This document shows, piece after piece, positions 15,944 to 24,069 of a stretch of 32,972 bases of DNA (the first letter of the stretch is position 1; each line of letters begins with the position of its first letter). This DNA comes from Candidatus Parvarchaeota archaeon. Its GTDB lineage: Archaea; Nanobdellota; Nanobdellia; JAFCGN01; DAOVEB01. The stretch is from NCBI GenBank assembly GCA_030669205.1, contig DAOVEB010000006.1, positions 1 through 32,972 of the forward strand, read 5' to 3'. The position numbers and the translations under genes are program-made. Below the pieces are notes generated by a model that saw only the letters and a list, made by a program, of their open reading frames with translations, made no database searches and was not told where the DNA came from.

Positions 15944-16939
15944 ATGAAAATAGTTAGCCACTATGGTGGGGTAGAACTTGAATTTGACGGCTTGCTGGCT
16001 GAAGATGCTTTGGACAGGCTGAAGAGGGTTACCCTGGCTAACATACCAAAGTCCCTGTGCGAGGAATCTTCAGATGTCACCAGATTCGAGCATTCCGTGG
16101 GCGTTTACCACCTGGCGTGCTTGGTCCAGGCAGATGAGGAAGACAGCAGATTACTCAAAGTGTCTTCACTTCTTCATGATATAGGCATACCTTGCTTCAG
16201 CCATATAGGCGAGAGAATCATGATGAAAATCCATGACTTTGACCATGAGAAGCACGGCTCAAATATGGTCATGGATGGAAACATAGGGGATTTGATATCA
16301 AAGGGAGGTGTAGAGCCATGTGATGTGCGCGATATATTCCTCAAAAAACACTATCTGTCTCCACTCCTTTTCGGCTCAATGGACCTTGACAACCTTGACA
16401 ACATAAGCCTTTACTGGAGTTCAATAGGCGAGCCAGTTCATTATAGTCCTGAGGGAATGGCGTCCCTCTTCTCGGTCGAAGGCGGAAGAGTGCTTTTTTC
16501 CGGGACTGCCAATGATATCGCTGGTTGGAGGCGGACAAGACGCGACCTTTACATGAGCCTCAACACAGTTGAGAGGAGGACAAGGGAGGTCATGCTCATG
16601 CATGCCTTGGAGATGTGTGCCGAAGAGATTCCCGACGTCCTGTTCATGGACAACTGCCAGGCCATGGCTGAGATGATGGAGAACAGCGGGTCGTCCAGAA
16701 TATTAAAAGGCCTCGAGAACAACATCCTCTACGAGTCAGTTGTCTTCAAACCTGTGCCATTTTGCGACAGGGAGAAACTGGAGAAGAAAATGGCAGAGAA
16801 ATATCCTGACTGCGTTTTGAAGATAGACCATCTGAAGCTTGACAGGGACATCTCCTTCTGGGACACCCATGGTGAACTGAAGGAATTTCCCAGAACTCAC
16901 AAGGATAGGATGCACGTTGGAGTCTACAAACCCTTCTGA
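15944..16939 (+). CDS. HD-domain phosphohydrolase (dGTPase/SAMHD1-like)
   Basis: 331 residues. The HD motifs follow the order of the dNTPase-like subfamily: TRFEHSVGVYHLA (first His), SSLLHDIGIPCFSH (HD pair) and a later Asp in SMDLDNLDN. This subfamily hydrolyses dNTPs or other nucleoside phosphates, but the substrate here is not known. It shares a symmetric promoter with herA and ends one base before the convergent nurA stop, so it sits between the two partners of the resection machine. A dNTP-pool or DNA-end function is an inference from that placement. Confidence 0.75.
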   Translation: MKIVSHYGGVELEFDGLLAEDALDRLKRVTLANIPKSLCEESSDVTRFEHSVGVYHLACLVQADEEDSRLLKVSSLLHDIGIPCFSHIGERIMMKIHDFDHEKHGSNMVMDGNIGDLISKGGVEPCDVRDIFLKKHYLSPLLFGSMDLDNLDNISLYWSSIGEPVHYSPEGMASLFSVEGGRVLFSGTANDIAGWRRTRRDLYMSLNTVERRTREVMLMHALEMCAEEIPDVLFMDNCQAMAEMMENSGSSRILKGLENNILYESVVFKPVPFCDREKLEKKMAEKYPDCVLKIDHLKLDRDISFWDTHGELKEFPRTHKDRMHVGVYKPF

Positions 16940-17854
16940 CTACCTGTACATCCTCTTATCAAGTTTTTTATGGAAGTTCTGGCTGCGTATGTCATATTCA
17001 AAGCCTGTTATACCCATGCGCCGCGCAAGCATGCGTACACCCCTACGCTCAGCTTCCTTCTCATGGTTTGAGATTCTCGCGAGCTTGTCAACGCGCAGCA
17101 ACGGATATGGATACCCTATCAGTTCCGGGTCCCTTGAATGGTACGCGGCAACGCCGAGGCAGTCTCCGACCACATGGCATCTGTAGCAGTAATCAGAGTT
17201 TGGATGGAATTTTGCGACCATGTCTCTGTACGGAACTTTACCCTTTCCAAGTTTGTATTTCCACGTGGAATCCGGTCCAACCTCATTCAGGTAACCGAGC
17301 AAACTCCTGCCAGAAGCTGTGTGCAGTCGCGACGTTTTTGCAATGCCTATGAGCGAGACCCCATGCTCAATCGCAGCATCGAACAGTCTTTTCAGAATTT
17401 TTTCCTCTCCAGACACCTCTGCACACAGCATCGCGTCAAGCAACAGGACGTCACCCCTTTTCATTTCCTTGAGGAGGTTGAGTGCTGTCAATCTCTCGAC
17501 TATTGCCCGCACACCGCTCGGTATCTCCTCAAAGCGCGAGGATGAGAAGTCAATATACGGGAACTCCACCTCTTTGTCGAACTTCACGGAGCCATGTTCA
17601 ACAAGGCAGTGAAGTTCGAATGCAATCCTGTTTTCAAAGATGCGTTTTTTATCTTCGTATCCGACAACCGAGGTCCGTATCTTTGACAAAATCCAGGCCC
17701 CTCCGTCGTAGATTGTGGCGTTTCCACCGTCAACTGCAAAAACCCTTCCTGGTTCTGCTTCCAGAGGGAGAAAGTCATTGGCCGAAAATTCGGTTTTGTC
17801 ACCCCCAGCCTCGCGCCCCATAACCAGTTTGAGAACTTCAAGTAGCTTTCGCAT
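16940..17854 (-). CDS. nurA: NurA 5'-3' nuclease
   Basis: 304 residues. VFAVDGGNATI near residue 42 carries the first catalytic Asp. DVLLLDAML and IGIAKTSRL are central NurA blocks, and GYPYPLLRVDKLARISNHEKE is the characteristic C-terminal motif. It partners HerA in resecting DNA ends for recombination. Start: ATG 17854 overlaps the rnhB stop as TGATG, preceded by GGTG; upstream GTG 17857 and TTG 17860 are less likely. Directly downstream of rnhB in one operon. Confidence 0.9.
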   Translation of the reverse strand: MRKLLEVLKLVMGREAGGDKTEFSANDFLPLEAEPGRVFAVDGGNATIYDGGAWILSKIRTSVVGYEDKKRIFENRIAFELHCLVEHGSVKFDKEVEFPYIDFSSSRFEEIPSGVRAIVERLTALNLLKEMKRGDVLLLDAMLCAEVSGEEKILKRLFDAAIEHGVSLIGIAKTSRLHTASGRSLLGYLNEVGPDSTWKYKLGKGKVPYRDMVAKFHPNSDYCYRCHVVGDCLGVAAYHSRDPELIGYPYPLLRVDKLARISNHEKEAERRGVRMLARRMGITGFEYDIRSQNFHKKLDKRMYR

Positions 17855-18501
17855 CACCAATCACTTATTTTTTTCTGCTCTTTTTCCTCAACTATGCGAC
17901 TCCAGGTCGACCAGGATTTCCTTATGTGCTTCTTCAACTTATCGTTCTTGAGGTTTTCCTTCACCCCATTGATTGTGCGCTTGTCATGCGGGTAACCAAC
18001 CCCGAGCTGGATTCCAGTTTCCTTTTCTATCCTTTTCAGATCCCGATCGCGCTCCTGCTTAGCTAGTATCGAAGCGCCCCCGACTATCGGATACTTCAAG
18101 TCTGCCTTGTACTCCGCCACAATCTTGCACTCGGTGTCCATGTACCTCTTCACACTCGCGACGAACTTAGATATGCCGCCTGGCGAGTCTATGTATACCA
18201 TATCAGGGTTCAGCCTGTTTATTATGTCCGCCATCTTCATGGCTTCCAGCAGGTTGAGGTTGTTTCCAACATCCTTACCAGAGTCTATCTCATGCGGCAT
18301 AATCTTGACTATTTCGTACTTGCAGACCTTCTTGAGATATTTTTCCAGCTCTGCTCTTTTTTCCCGGGATAGTAGCTTTGAGTCGGTCACACCCATCTTT
18401 GCAAGCTCTTCCAGCTTGTCTTCATCTGTCATTATACCTGCAATAACGAGCGGCCCCAATAGACTCCCCCTTCCGGCTTCATCTATACCAGCGACCTTCA
18501 C
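17854..18501 (-). CDS. rnhB: Ribonuclease HII
   Basis: 215 residues. Active-site motifs GIDEAGRGSLLGP (D6, E7), VYIDSPG and KADLKYPIVGGASILAK are all present, as is GVGYPHDKRT. Cleaves RNA in RNA-DNA hybrids and at embedded ribonucleotides. Start is GTG 18501, sharing one base with the TAG of the upstream dph2 fragment (TAGTG), so translation is probably coupled. Normal length for archaeal RNase HII. Confidence 0.94.
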   Translation of the reverse strand: MKVAGIDEAGRGSLLGPLVIAGIMTDEDKLEELAKMGVTDSKLLSREKRAELEKYLKKVCKYEIVKIMPHEIDSGKDVGNNLNLLEAMKMADIINRLNPDMVYIDSPGGISKFVASVKRYMDTECKIVAEYKADLKYPIVGGASILAKQERDRDLKRIEKETGIQLGVGYPHDKRTINGVKENLKNDKLKKHIRKSWSTWSRIVEEKEQKKISDW

Positions 18502-18749
18502 TATCTCATCTCCGTGTGCCCGAACTGTACCACCAGGTCCACCTTCACGTCAGGAACGTCGCACGCGCCGTAGCACGTGCCAGCCCATATGATGAGGTCT
18601 GCTTTCACACGCTTTTTCAGTTCATCAACTATGTCTGTTGCATGAGGCTTCAGACCATCCGGGAACTGGAGAACAACGGTCCTTGCCCTCAAGAGCTTTA
18701 TCCTTTTCGCGACCTTCTCAATTTCAAAGTCATACTTTTCCATACTCAT
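18501..18749 (-). CDS. dph2: Truncated diphthamide synthase subunit Dph2 (N-terminal domain only)
   Basis: 82 residues. YDFEIEKVAKRIKLLRARTV followed by VLQFPDGLKPHA matches the first domain of archaeal Dph2, and GTCYGACDV carries the first 4Fe-4S cysteine. Full-length Dph2 is about 330 residues with three domains; here the frame ends right after VVQFGHTEM and rnhB begins at once, so domains 2 and 3 are absent with no room for a frameshifted remainder. It still has its own TATA-like box (18768-18776) 24-26 nt before ATG 18749. It may be a decaying remnant kept as a leader for rnhB, or a reduced functional domain. Confidence 0.7.
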   Translation of the reverse strand: MSMEKYDFEIEKVAKRIKLLRARTVVLQFPDGLKPHATDIVDELKKRVKADLIIWAGTCYGACDVPDVKVDLVVQFGHTEMR

Positions 18750-18767
18750 TTACCTATACACACAGAT

Positions 18768-18776
18768 TAATAATAT
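18768..18776 (-). promoter_or_regulatory. TATA-like box for the dph2-rnhB-nurA operon
   Basis: On the minus strand this reads TATTATTAA, about 25 nt before the ATG at 18749, in the short gap after the DHH gene. Confidence 0.5.
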
Positions 18777-18786
18777 TTTTGTGGGT

Positions 18787-19821
18787 TCAGGATATCCTTT
18801 TCATCAGTTTTGACTTGAACCTTTTCCAGTCAGTCTCTAACACATGCCCACCAGCAGCGTTTTTGTGGCCGCCACCTGCAGCGTGTTCAAAACCTTTTGT
18901 AGTTTCCTTCACAGAGTCGCTCAGGTCGAGTTTCCCATCACCCCGCCTCAGATGGAACTTTACCATGGCGTTGCGCCTTTCATGTATCACAATCGTCTTG
19001 TCTGGGTGTTTGTTGCTGAGTATTGTTGAGAGCGCAGAGCCGAGGTTCATATCAGATTCGAGTTCGAAGATGAATGCGTTTCCAATCCGTTCAGAAGACG
19101 AGTCGAACTCCTTCAATTTTCTTTTTATCTCCTTTTGAACGTGTCTGTACCATGTCTCAAGCTCTCCTGCCTTTTCAAAGAATTCATCCAAGCTTTCGCT
19201 CTGAACCAGGACTTCGAACGCCTTTTCAGCCCCGATGTTTCCGCGCAGCATCCTGGCACTCCCAACCATCTCATCTGCCTTTGCAAGCACTGTGCCCCTT
19301 GCATTTGGGTCTTCACCGCGCTCCCACCCATACCTTTTGAAAGTCCTTTTTATGAACTCCTCCCACTGCGGAACACCGTTGTCACCTATCAGACCCATTG
19401 CTGCAATCCAGTCGTATCCATCCAGTTCAAAGACGTCATAGATATACTTTGATGCTGGGTAATACTTCTCCACCCCCTCCAGCAAGGGGTTCATATGGCA
19501 TATTCTGGCAGAGTTCAAATCTTCAGTTATCCTGTGGTGGTCCATTATCAGCACTTTAGAGATGTTCGCGAGCTCTCTCACCTTGTCAGCTTGTTGGTCA
19601 ACTGACAGGTCGACAAATATTATTAGATTGTACATCCCGTACGTCAGTTTTCTCATCACTGCGTCGGGCAGCGTGGGTATCGAGCCAACATACATGTCTA
19701 TGGTCTTTCCCAGATCCTTGAAAACCTTCCCAATCAGGGCGCCAGAACAGCAGCCATCGGTATCTATATGGAACACCAACGCGGTCCTGTAGGACTCCTT
19801 TATCCACTCAAGCGCCCTCAC
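18787..19821 (-). CDS. DHH-family phosphoesterase (RecJ-like)
   Basis: 344 residues. Motifs I-IV of the DHH superfamily: HIDTDGCCSGA, IIFVDLSVD, VLIMDHHRI, and the C-terminal DHHA1 signature GGGHKNAAGG near the end. Such archaeal proteins include RecJ-like single-strand exonucleases and nanoRNA/cyclic-dinucleotide phosphodiesterases; sequence alone does not choose. GTG 19821 is preferred because GGGGGTG lies about 9 nt upstream; GTG 19833 would add four residues. It overlaps rtcA and is the last gene of the regulator-rtcA-DHH operon, suggesting a role in nucleic-acid end metabolism. Confidence 0.8.
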   Translation of the reverse strand: MRALEWIKESYRTALVFHIDTDGCCSGALIGKVFKDLGKTIDMYVGSIPTLPDAVMRKLTYGMYNLIIFVDLSVDQQADKVRELANISKVLIMDHHRITEDLNSARICHMNPLLEGVEKYYPASKYIYDVFELDGYDWIAAMGLIGDNGVPQWEEFIKRTFKRYGWERGEDPNARGTVLAKADEMVGSARMLRGNIGAEKAFEVLVQSESLDEFFEKAGELETWYRHVQKEIKRKLKEFDSSSERIGNAFIFELESDMNLGSALSTILSNKHPDKTIVIHERRNAMVKFHLRRGDGKLDLSDSVKETTKGFEHAAGGGHKNAAGGHVLETDWKRFKSKLMKRIS

Positions 19822-20791
19822 TTGATATGACACCCCCTTCCATTTTCACACTCAAACCAAATCTTGAACAGGTTTTGATGCTACTTTTTATATGTTCCGT
19901 TTTACAGTTGCAGGCGAACCTGCCCCCTGTCAGCGCAACGTACGGAATCATGTTGTCCGCTGCATGCGGATCAACAACTCCTTCAAGCCTTGACTTTAAA
20001 AGTTCAGCACATCTTTTTCCCACCATCTCACTTGGCAGGCCCCTCTTCCCAAGCACGTCAGCACCTATAACGCTGTTTTCAAACAGCGCTCGCAGAACAA
20101 TGTAACTCCCAGTGCTTAAGACATCCACATAACTCGAACTGATCTTCGCATCTTTAAGGTATTTCATCGCAGACCTCTTCTGTCTCTCAGCAACCCTGGC
20201 TTTTGTGAGCTCCTTACTGGCAACGGAGACCCCACTGATTCCGAGCGGTTCTCCTTTTTCCAGAATTTCCAACTTCCTTATTTTTGAGCCCTTTACCTGC
20301 ACAACCACATCAGCACCACCCTTTGGATAGAAGCCATGTCTCTTCACAACCACATCCACGTCCGCGCCAAATATCCGCATGATTTCAAGGAGAACAATTT
20401 CCATGTAGTCCACGGGGGGCGACCATCTGCCAGCTGTCCCCCCTCCATTTATTTCAATGGTGGACGATTTCCCTGAGAGCAGATAGACTGGCAGAAGCGC
20501 CTGCATCACAAGACCTACGCTGCCAGCTGTCCCTATCTTGACGTTGACCTTACCACCGACTATCTCACTAGGGATGAACTCGATTTCCCTTGAACCAACA
20601 ACACACCCGGACAACTCTGCACCACACGCCTTTGCAACGCTTTTCACAGCTGCCAAATGTTGGGCTTTGACTCCGGGTGCCTTGCGCTGTGACCTTATAT
20701 TGCTCACCTTTATAGGCTTCCCAAGCAGGGCGCTGAGCGCAACAGACGTGCGTAGCACTTGTCCGCCCGCAGAGCCGTCAATTTCTAACAT
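19808..20791 (-). CDS. rtcA: RNA 3'-terminal phosphate cyclase
   Basis: 327 residues. EIDGSAGGQVLRTSVALSALLG opens the protein, HGFYPKGGADV is the conserved central block, and DPHAADNMIPYVAL contains the histidine that is adenylylated. Converts RNA 3'-phosphate to 2',3'-cyclic phosphate with ATP. The ATG has GGAG 5 nt upstream and overlaps the regulator gene by 7 nt. Downstream overlap with a DHH phosphoesterase links it to RNA/DNA end processing. Normal length. Confidence 0.93.
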   Translation of the reverse strand: MLEIDGSAGGQVLRTSVALSALLGKPIKVSNIRSQRKAPGVKAQHLAAVKSVAKACGAELSGCVVGSREIEFIPSEIVGGKVNVKIGTAGSVGLVMQALLPVYLLSGKSSTIEINGGGTAGRWSPPVDYMEIVLLEIMRIFGADVDVVVKRHGFYPKGGADVVVQVKGSKIRKLEILEKGEPLGISGVSVASKELTKARVAERQKRSAMKYLKDAKISSSYVDVLSTGSYIVLRALFENSVIGADVLGKRGLPSEMVGKRCAELLKSRLEGVVDPHAADNMIPYVALTGGRFACNCKTEHIKSSIKTCSRFGLSVKMEGGVISSEGA

Positions 20792-21045
20792 ATTCTCTCC
20801 AACCTTTTGAGAAGCGCCTGCATGTCCATACTGAAATCGCCGACCTTGGTTGTCACAACCGCTCCAGCAGTTGTTGGTTTCACAAGACGCTCCTTTTGTA
20901 GAACTCTCAACGAATATCTGACCCTATGTGCCTGAATCTGAAGCTCCTTTGAGATTTTGAGCATACCTATAGGTCCCTTTCTTTTCACGAGTGCAAGCAC
21001 TTTCAGATGCCTCTCAAGAACCTCTAGTTCCCGCGCGAGCATAGG
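20785..21045 (-). CDS. Small winged-helix transcriptional regulator
   Basis: 86 residues. HLKVLALVKRKGPIGMLKIS followed by KELQIQAHRVRYSLRVLQKERLV is a helix-turn-helix with recognition helix, then a wing (PTTAGAVVTTK). It resembles the archaeal small wHTH proteins that precede metabolic genes. ATG 21045 is chosen because TTATTTAA on the minus strand is about 25 nt upstream; ATG 21051 is possible. Heads the operon with rtcA and may regulate it. Target unknown. Confidence 0.65.
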   Translation of the reverse strand, partial: PMLARELEVLERHLKVLALVKRKGPIGMLKISKELQIQAHRVRYSLRVLQKERLVKPTTAGAVVTTKVGDFSMDMQALLKRLERIC

Positions 21046-21065
21046 CATGACACTCTCTGCAGTGC

Positions 21066-21073
21066 TTAAATAA
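21066..21073 (-). promoter_or_regulatory. TATA-like box for the regulator-rtcA operon
   Basis: TTATTTAA on the minus strand, centred about 25 nt from ATG 21045. It is separate from the tyrS box, so this divergent pair does not share one element. Confidence 0.45.
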
Positions 21074-21088
21074 TTGTTGAAATGATAA

Positions 21089-21097
21089 ATATTTAAT
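21089..21097 (+). promoter_or_regulatory. TATA-like box for tyrS
   Basis: ATATTTAAT lies about 27-29 nt before ATG 21122, consistent with a leaderless tyrS transcript. Confidence 0.5.
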
Positions 21098-21121
21098 AGG
21101 TGCAACTCATGGTTTAGAACC

Positions 21122-22234
21122 ATGGATACAGCTTCCAGATTTGAACTCATAATGAGGAAACCGACTGAAGAGGTCATAACTGAGTCGGACTTGAATAATT
21201 TGCTGGAGACAAAAACCAGAATAAAGCACTATATGGGGTTCGAGATATCTGGCCTCATCCACATTGGTTCGGGTTTGGTCAGCGCTTTGAAGGTTGCAGA
21301 CCTCCAGAAAGCGGGTGTAAGATGCTCAATCTTCCTCGCTGACTGGCACGCATGGATAAACAACAAACTAGGCGGCGACCTGGAGACAATAACGCGGATA
21401 GCAGGTGGCTACTTCAAGGAGGGAATATACGCCTCGATAAAGGCCATGGGTGGAAGACCAGACAAGGTAGACTTTGTGCTCGGCTCGGATTTGTATCACC
21501 ACAACGACGAGTACTGGAAACTATTTGTGGACGTTGCCAAGAAGATGACATTGCGCAGGGCGCTCCGCTCAATCACTATAATGGGCAGGAGTGAGGGTGA
21601 GGAAATTGAGTTTGGACAGCTTCTCTATCCTCCCATGCAGGTTGCCGACATCTTCATACAAGGGATTAAACTTGCCCATGCTGGCACAGACCAGCGCAAG
21701 GCGCATGTGATTGCAAGGGATGTCGCCCTGAAATTAAAGACTGTTAAACGAACTTACAAACCTGTTGCCATCCACCAGCACCTGATTTTGGGGCTGCGCA
21801 AGCCCCCTAAATGGCCAATTCCATCTGACATGAACAGACATGAGCTGTTGACTTCTATGAAGATGAGCAAGAGCATAGCCTCATCATCCATCTTTATACA
21901 CGAGCCAGCAAAGATGGTAGAGAAAAAGGTGATGGCCGGCTTCTGCCCTGCAAAGGAGACAGGGTTCAACCCTGTTCTTGACTGGTGTGAGTTTCTCGTC
22001 TTCCCCTCAAAAGGTGAACTCGCAGTCACAAGGGATGTCAAGTATGGGGGAGACATCACCTATGCAGACTTTGAAGAACTGAAACGGGAATTTGCAGCTG
22101 GGAAACTCCATCCTTCAGATTTGAAGAGCGCAGTTGCCAACTCCATAAACTCTATGCTTGAACCCGTGAGGAACCACTTCAGCAAAAAACAGCAACTGAT
22201 AAAAGAGATGGAAGACATCAAAGTTACCCGATGA
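21122..22234 (+). CDS. tyrS: Tyrosyl-tRNA synthetase
   Basis: 370 residues. FELIMRKPTEEVITESDLNNLL is the usual archaeal TyrRS opening. MGFEISGLIHIGS holds the class I HIGH-equivalent (HIGS), FLADWHAWINNKLGGD follows, AHAGTDQRKAHVIARD is the tyrosine-pocket region of this archaeal subtype, and KMSKS is intact. Charges tRNA-Tyr. Appears leaderless. First gene of an operon with the TtuA/Ncs6-like and RimB-like genes (ATGA overlap at 22231). Confidence 0.9.
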   Translation: MDTASRFELIMRKPTEEVITESDLNNLLETKTRIKHYMGFEISGLIHIGSGLVSALKVADLQKAGVRCSIFLADWHAWINNKLGGDLETITRIAGGYFKEGIYASIKAMGGRPDKVDFVLGSDLYHHNDEYWKLFVDVAKKMTLRRALRSITIMGRSEGEEIEFGQLLYPPMQVADIFIQGIKLAHAGTDQRKAHVIARDVALKLKTVKRTYKPVAIHQHLILGLRKPPKWPIPSDMNRHELLTSMKMSKSIASSSIFIHEPAKMVEKKVMAGFCPAKETGFNPVLDWCEFLVFPSKGELAVTRDVKYGGDITYADFEELKREFAAGKLHPSDLKSAVANSINSMLEPVRNHFSKKQQLIKEMEDIKVTR

Positions 22235-22764
22235 GATGCAGGAACTGCGGAAGGAAGGGCTATATCCACCTACCTTACCTCAAGGAACATCTCTGCAAGA
22301 AATGCTTTGTCCGCATGGTTGAGAGGAGAATCCGGCTCAACCTCAGGAAAAGTCTGCTCAGTGGTGATGAGGACAGAGTTTCGATTGTTGACAACAACAA
22401 CGCTGCTACAGTGGTCTGCAAGCACTATCTTCCAAAGGTCTTCGGCGAGATGTACGGTTCGAAGCTAATGGTTGGAAAACGACGCGGGTACAAGCTATTC
22501 GCCTGCAGGTCCCTTGAAGGGGAGTGCGTCTCATTCTTCAGAAGCATCCTGCTCAACAAGCCTTACAAAAGGGTACTGAATCCAACTATGAACCTCCCCC
22601 AAAGAGAGCTTGAAGAGTACTGCAAGATAAAGGATTTAAGGTTTGAGAGACAATTACTTGACAGTGATGTGCTCGCCTTTTTACGCGAGCTTGAGGACGC
22701 CAGACCCGGAGCCATGTTTGGCACAATAAAGGCGGTGAACAACCTTGATAATCGGTTATGTTGA
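22231..22764 (+). CDS. Short TtuA/Ncs6-like protein with degenerate PP-loop
   Basis: 177 residues. The N-terminal zinc finger (C3, C6, C22, C25) and the following MVERRIRLNLRKSLL segment match the start of TtuA/Ncs6 tRNA thiolases. The C-terminal FLRELEDARPGAMFGTIKAVNNL matches their end (usually ERPGTKFS). Where the ATP-binding SGGKDS should be, the sequence reads SIVDNNNAAT (51-60), so the PP-loop is lost, and the protein is about half the usual length. Probably not an active thiolase; perhaps an RNA-binding or regulatory paralogue. Overlaps tyrS by ATGA. Confidence 0.65.
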   Translation: MRCRNCGRKGYIHLPYLKEHLCKKCFVRMVERRIRLNLRKSLLSGDEDRVSIVDNNNAATVVCKHYLPKVFGEMYGSKLMVGKRRGYKLFACRSLEGECVSFFRSILLNKPYKRVLNPTMNLPQRELEEYCKIKDLRFERQLLDSDVLAFLRELEDARPGAMFGTIKAVNNLDNRLC

Positions 22765-23086
22765 ACCTGTCCTTCTCTTGGGCAACAGGAGAAGGAAAAA
22801 GGTTATTGCACGTATAGACACAGGAGCATTCCGTTCGTCTGTAGACATCACTATAGCTTCTGAACTCAGACTTAAAAGGGTGGGTAAAAAAAGGGTCAGG
22901 AGTGCACTTGCGCACGAAGAGAGACCGGTTGTCAATATTTCATTCTACCTCGCAGGAAAAAAAATAGAGACCCAAGCCACTGTCGCAAGGCGCTCGCACA
23001 TGACTTATTCGATGCTTGTTGGCAGACGCGACCTTGAGGGTTTTCTCGTGGAACCGTCCAAAAGAGAGATTTCACAACCTTTATAA
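22745..23086 (+). CDS. RimB-like retropepsin-fold protease (PF05618 type)
   Basis: 113 residues. ARIDTGAFRSSVD (D25-T26-G27-A28) is the aspartic-protease-like active-site loop of the family named ATP-dependent zinc protease, whose bacterial member RimB partners the glutamate ligase RimK. The rest (RPVVNISFYLAGKKIETQAT, SMLVGRRDLEGFLV) fits the beta-rich fold. Start is TTG 22745, supported by GGTGA 6 nt upstream and a 20-nt overlap with the previous gene. A RimK-like ATP-grasp gene follows 23 bp downstream. Confidence 0.72.
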   Translation: MIIGYVEPVLLLGNRRRKKVIARIDTGAFRSSVDITIASELRLKRVGKKRVRSALAHEERPVVNISFYLAGKKIETQATVARRSHMTYSMLVGRRDLEGFLVEPSKREISQPL

Positions 23087-23089
23087 TAA
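23080..23089 (+). promoter_or_regulatory. TATA-like box for the RimK-like gene
   Basis: TTTATAATAA, centred 25.5 nt before ATG 23110. It overlaps the stop codon of the RimB-like gene, so the ligase can be transcribed on its own. Confidence 0.5.
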
Positions 23090-23109
23090 TCCTTGAGGTC
23101 TCATGTTTT

Positions 23110-24069
23110 ATGAAAGCCTGTGTGCTGGCTTACAAGGGCATCACGAAATCAAAGGATTATTACCTGAAGCTTGTCAAGGAGATGGAGAGATACTTCAAGC
23201 CCGTTCTTCTGGCACCAATTGACAACGTTATTATTGAGGTGAAAGATGATGTACATGTCACATACAAGGGCAAAGACCTCAAGAACTTCGATGTTATCCT
23301 TCCAAGAATAGGACCAAGCTTTATCCCGTTCGGAACCCTCATACTCAGCCATCTTGAAGAGGATGTATACTTCCCCAACACGATTGAAGCGTACAGAGTC
23401 GCTTCAAACAAGTTTTACACCCTGATGGAGCTCAGCAAGCACAACATTCCCGTTCCAAGGACACTGCTGACAATCTCCCAGGAGATGTCCAAGAGCCTGC
23501 TGAAATCTGTGGGCGAACCAGTGATAATCAAGAGGCTTGGCACATCCGGAGGCAAAGGTGTAGTCTACGCAAAGGACATCCAGTCCGCCAACACCTTTCT
23601 GGACGCCTTTCCACACAAGAGAGGCCAAGAAATCCTTGTGGAGGAATATATCAAGAACCCTGGTGAGGATGTACGCCTTTTTGTCATCGGTGATGAGGTA
23701 GTTGCGTGCATGAAAAGGATATCAAAGAAAGATGATGTGCGCAGCAACATCCACGCGGGCGGAAAAGGAGTCCCATACTCCCCGACTGATGAGATGGTCA
23801 AGCTGGCTGTGAAAGCCGCAAAGGTCATAGGTGCAGATATATGTGGTGTGGACATAATAGACGGGCCTGGCGGCCCCTACGTAATCGAGTGCAACATGAA
23901 TCCAGGCTTTGCCATATCCCGCATCACAGGTGTGAATATCTTCAGGCGCATGGCCGAGTTCACCTTCAAAAATGCCCGCATATTCCACCATGTTGAGGAA
24001 ATTTCGATTTTTGAGAGAGTGAATGAGAGGTTCTCAACGTTCTTCAAAGAGCTTGAGGATAGGTTATAG
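23110..24069 (+). CDS. RimK-family ATP-grasp ligase
   Basis: 319 residues. The ATP-grasp fold is clear: EPVIIKRLGTSGGKGVVYAK (nucleotide-binding glycine loop), QEILVEEYI, DVRLFVIGDEVVACMKR, and the metal site GVDIIDGPGGPYVIECNMNPGF (ExN). RimK-type enzymes add glutamate, often to protein or cofactor C-termini. Archaeal relatives include MptN/CofF and lysine/arginine-pathway ligases (LysX). A RimB-like protease immediately upstream favours protein glutamylation. It ends in a 6-bp convergent overlap with pth2. Substrate unknown. Confidence 0.8.
   Translation: MKACVLAYKGITKSKDYYLKLVKEMERYFKPVLLAPIDNVIIEVKDDVHVTYKGKDLKNFDVILPRIGPSFIPFGTLILSHLEEDVYFPNTIEAYRVASNKFYTLMELSKHNIPVPRTLLTISQEMSKSLLKSVGEPVIIKRLGTSGGKGVVYAKDIQSANTFLDAFPHKRGQEILVEEYIKNPGEDVRLFVIGDEVVACMKRISKKDDVRSNIHAGGKGVPYSPTDEMVKLAVKAAKVIGADICGVDIIDGPGGPYVIECNMNPGFAISRITGVNIFRRMAEFTFKNARIFHHVEEISIFERVNERFSTFFKELEDRL

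Noticed and set aside
18400-18510. Frameshifted continuation of Dph2
   Set aside because: The DNA after the dph2 TAG encodes intact RNase HII in its proper frame; no Dph2 domain 2 sequence appears in other frames.
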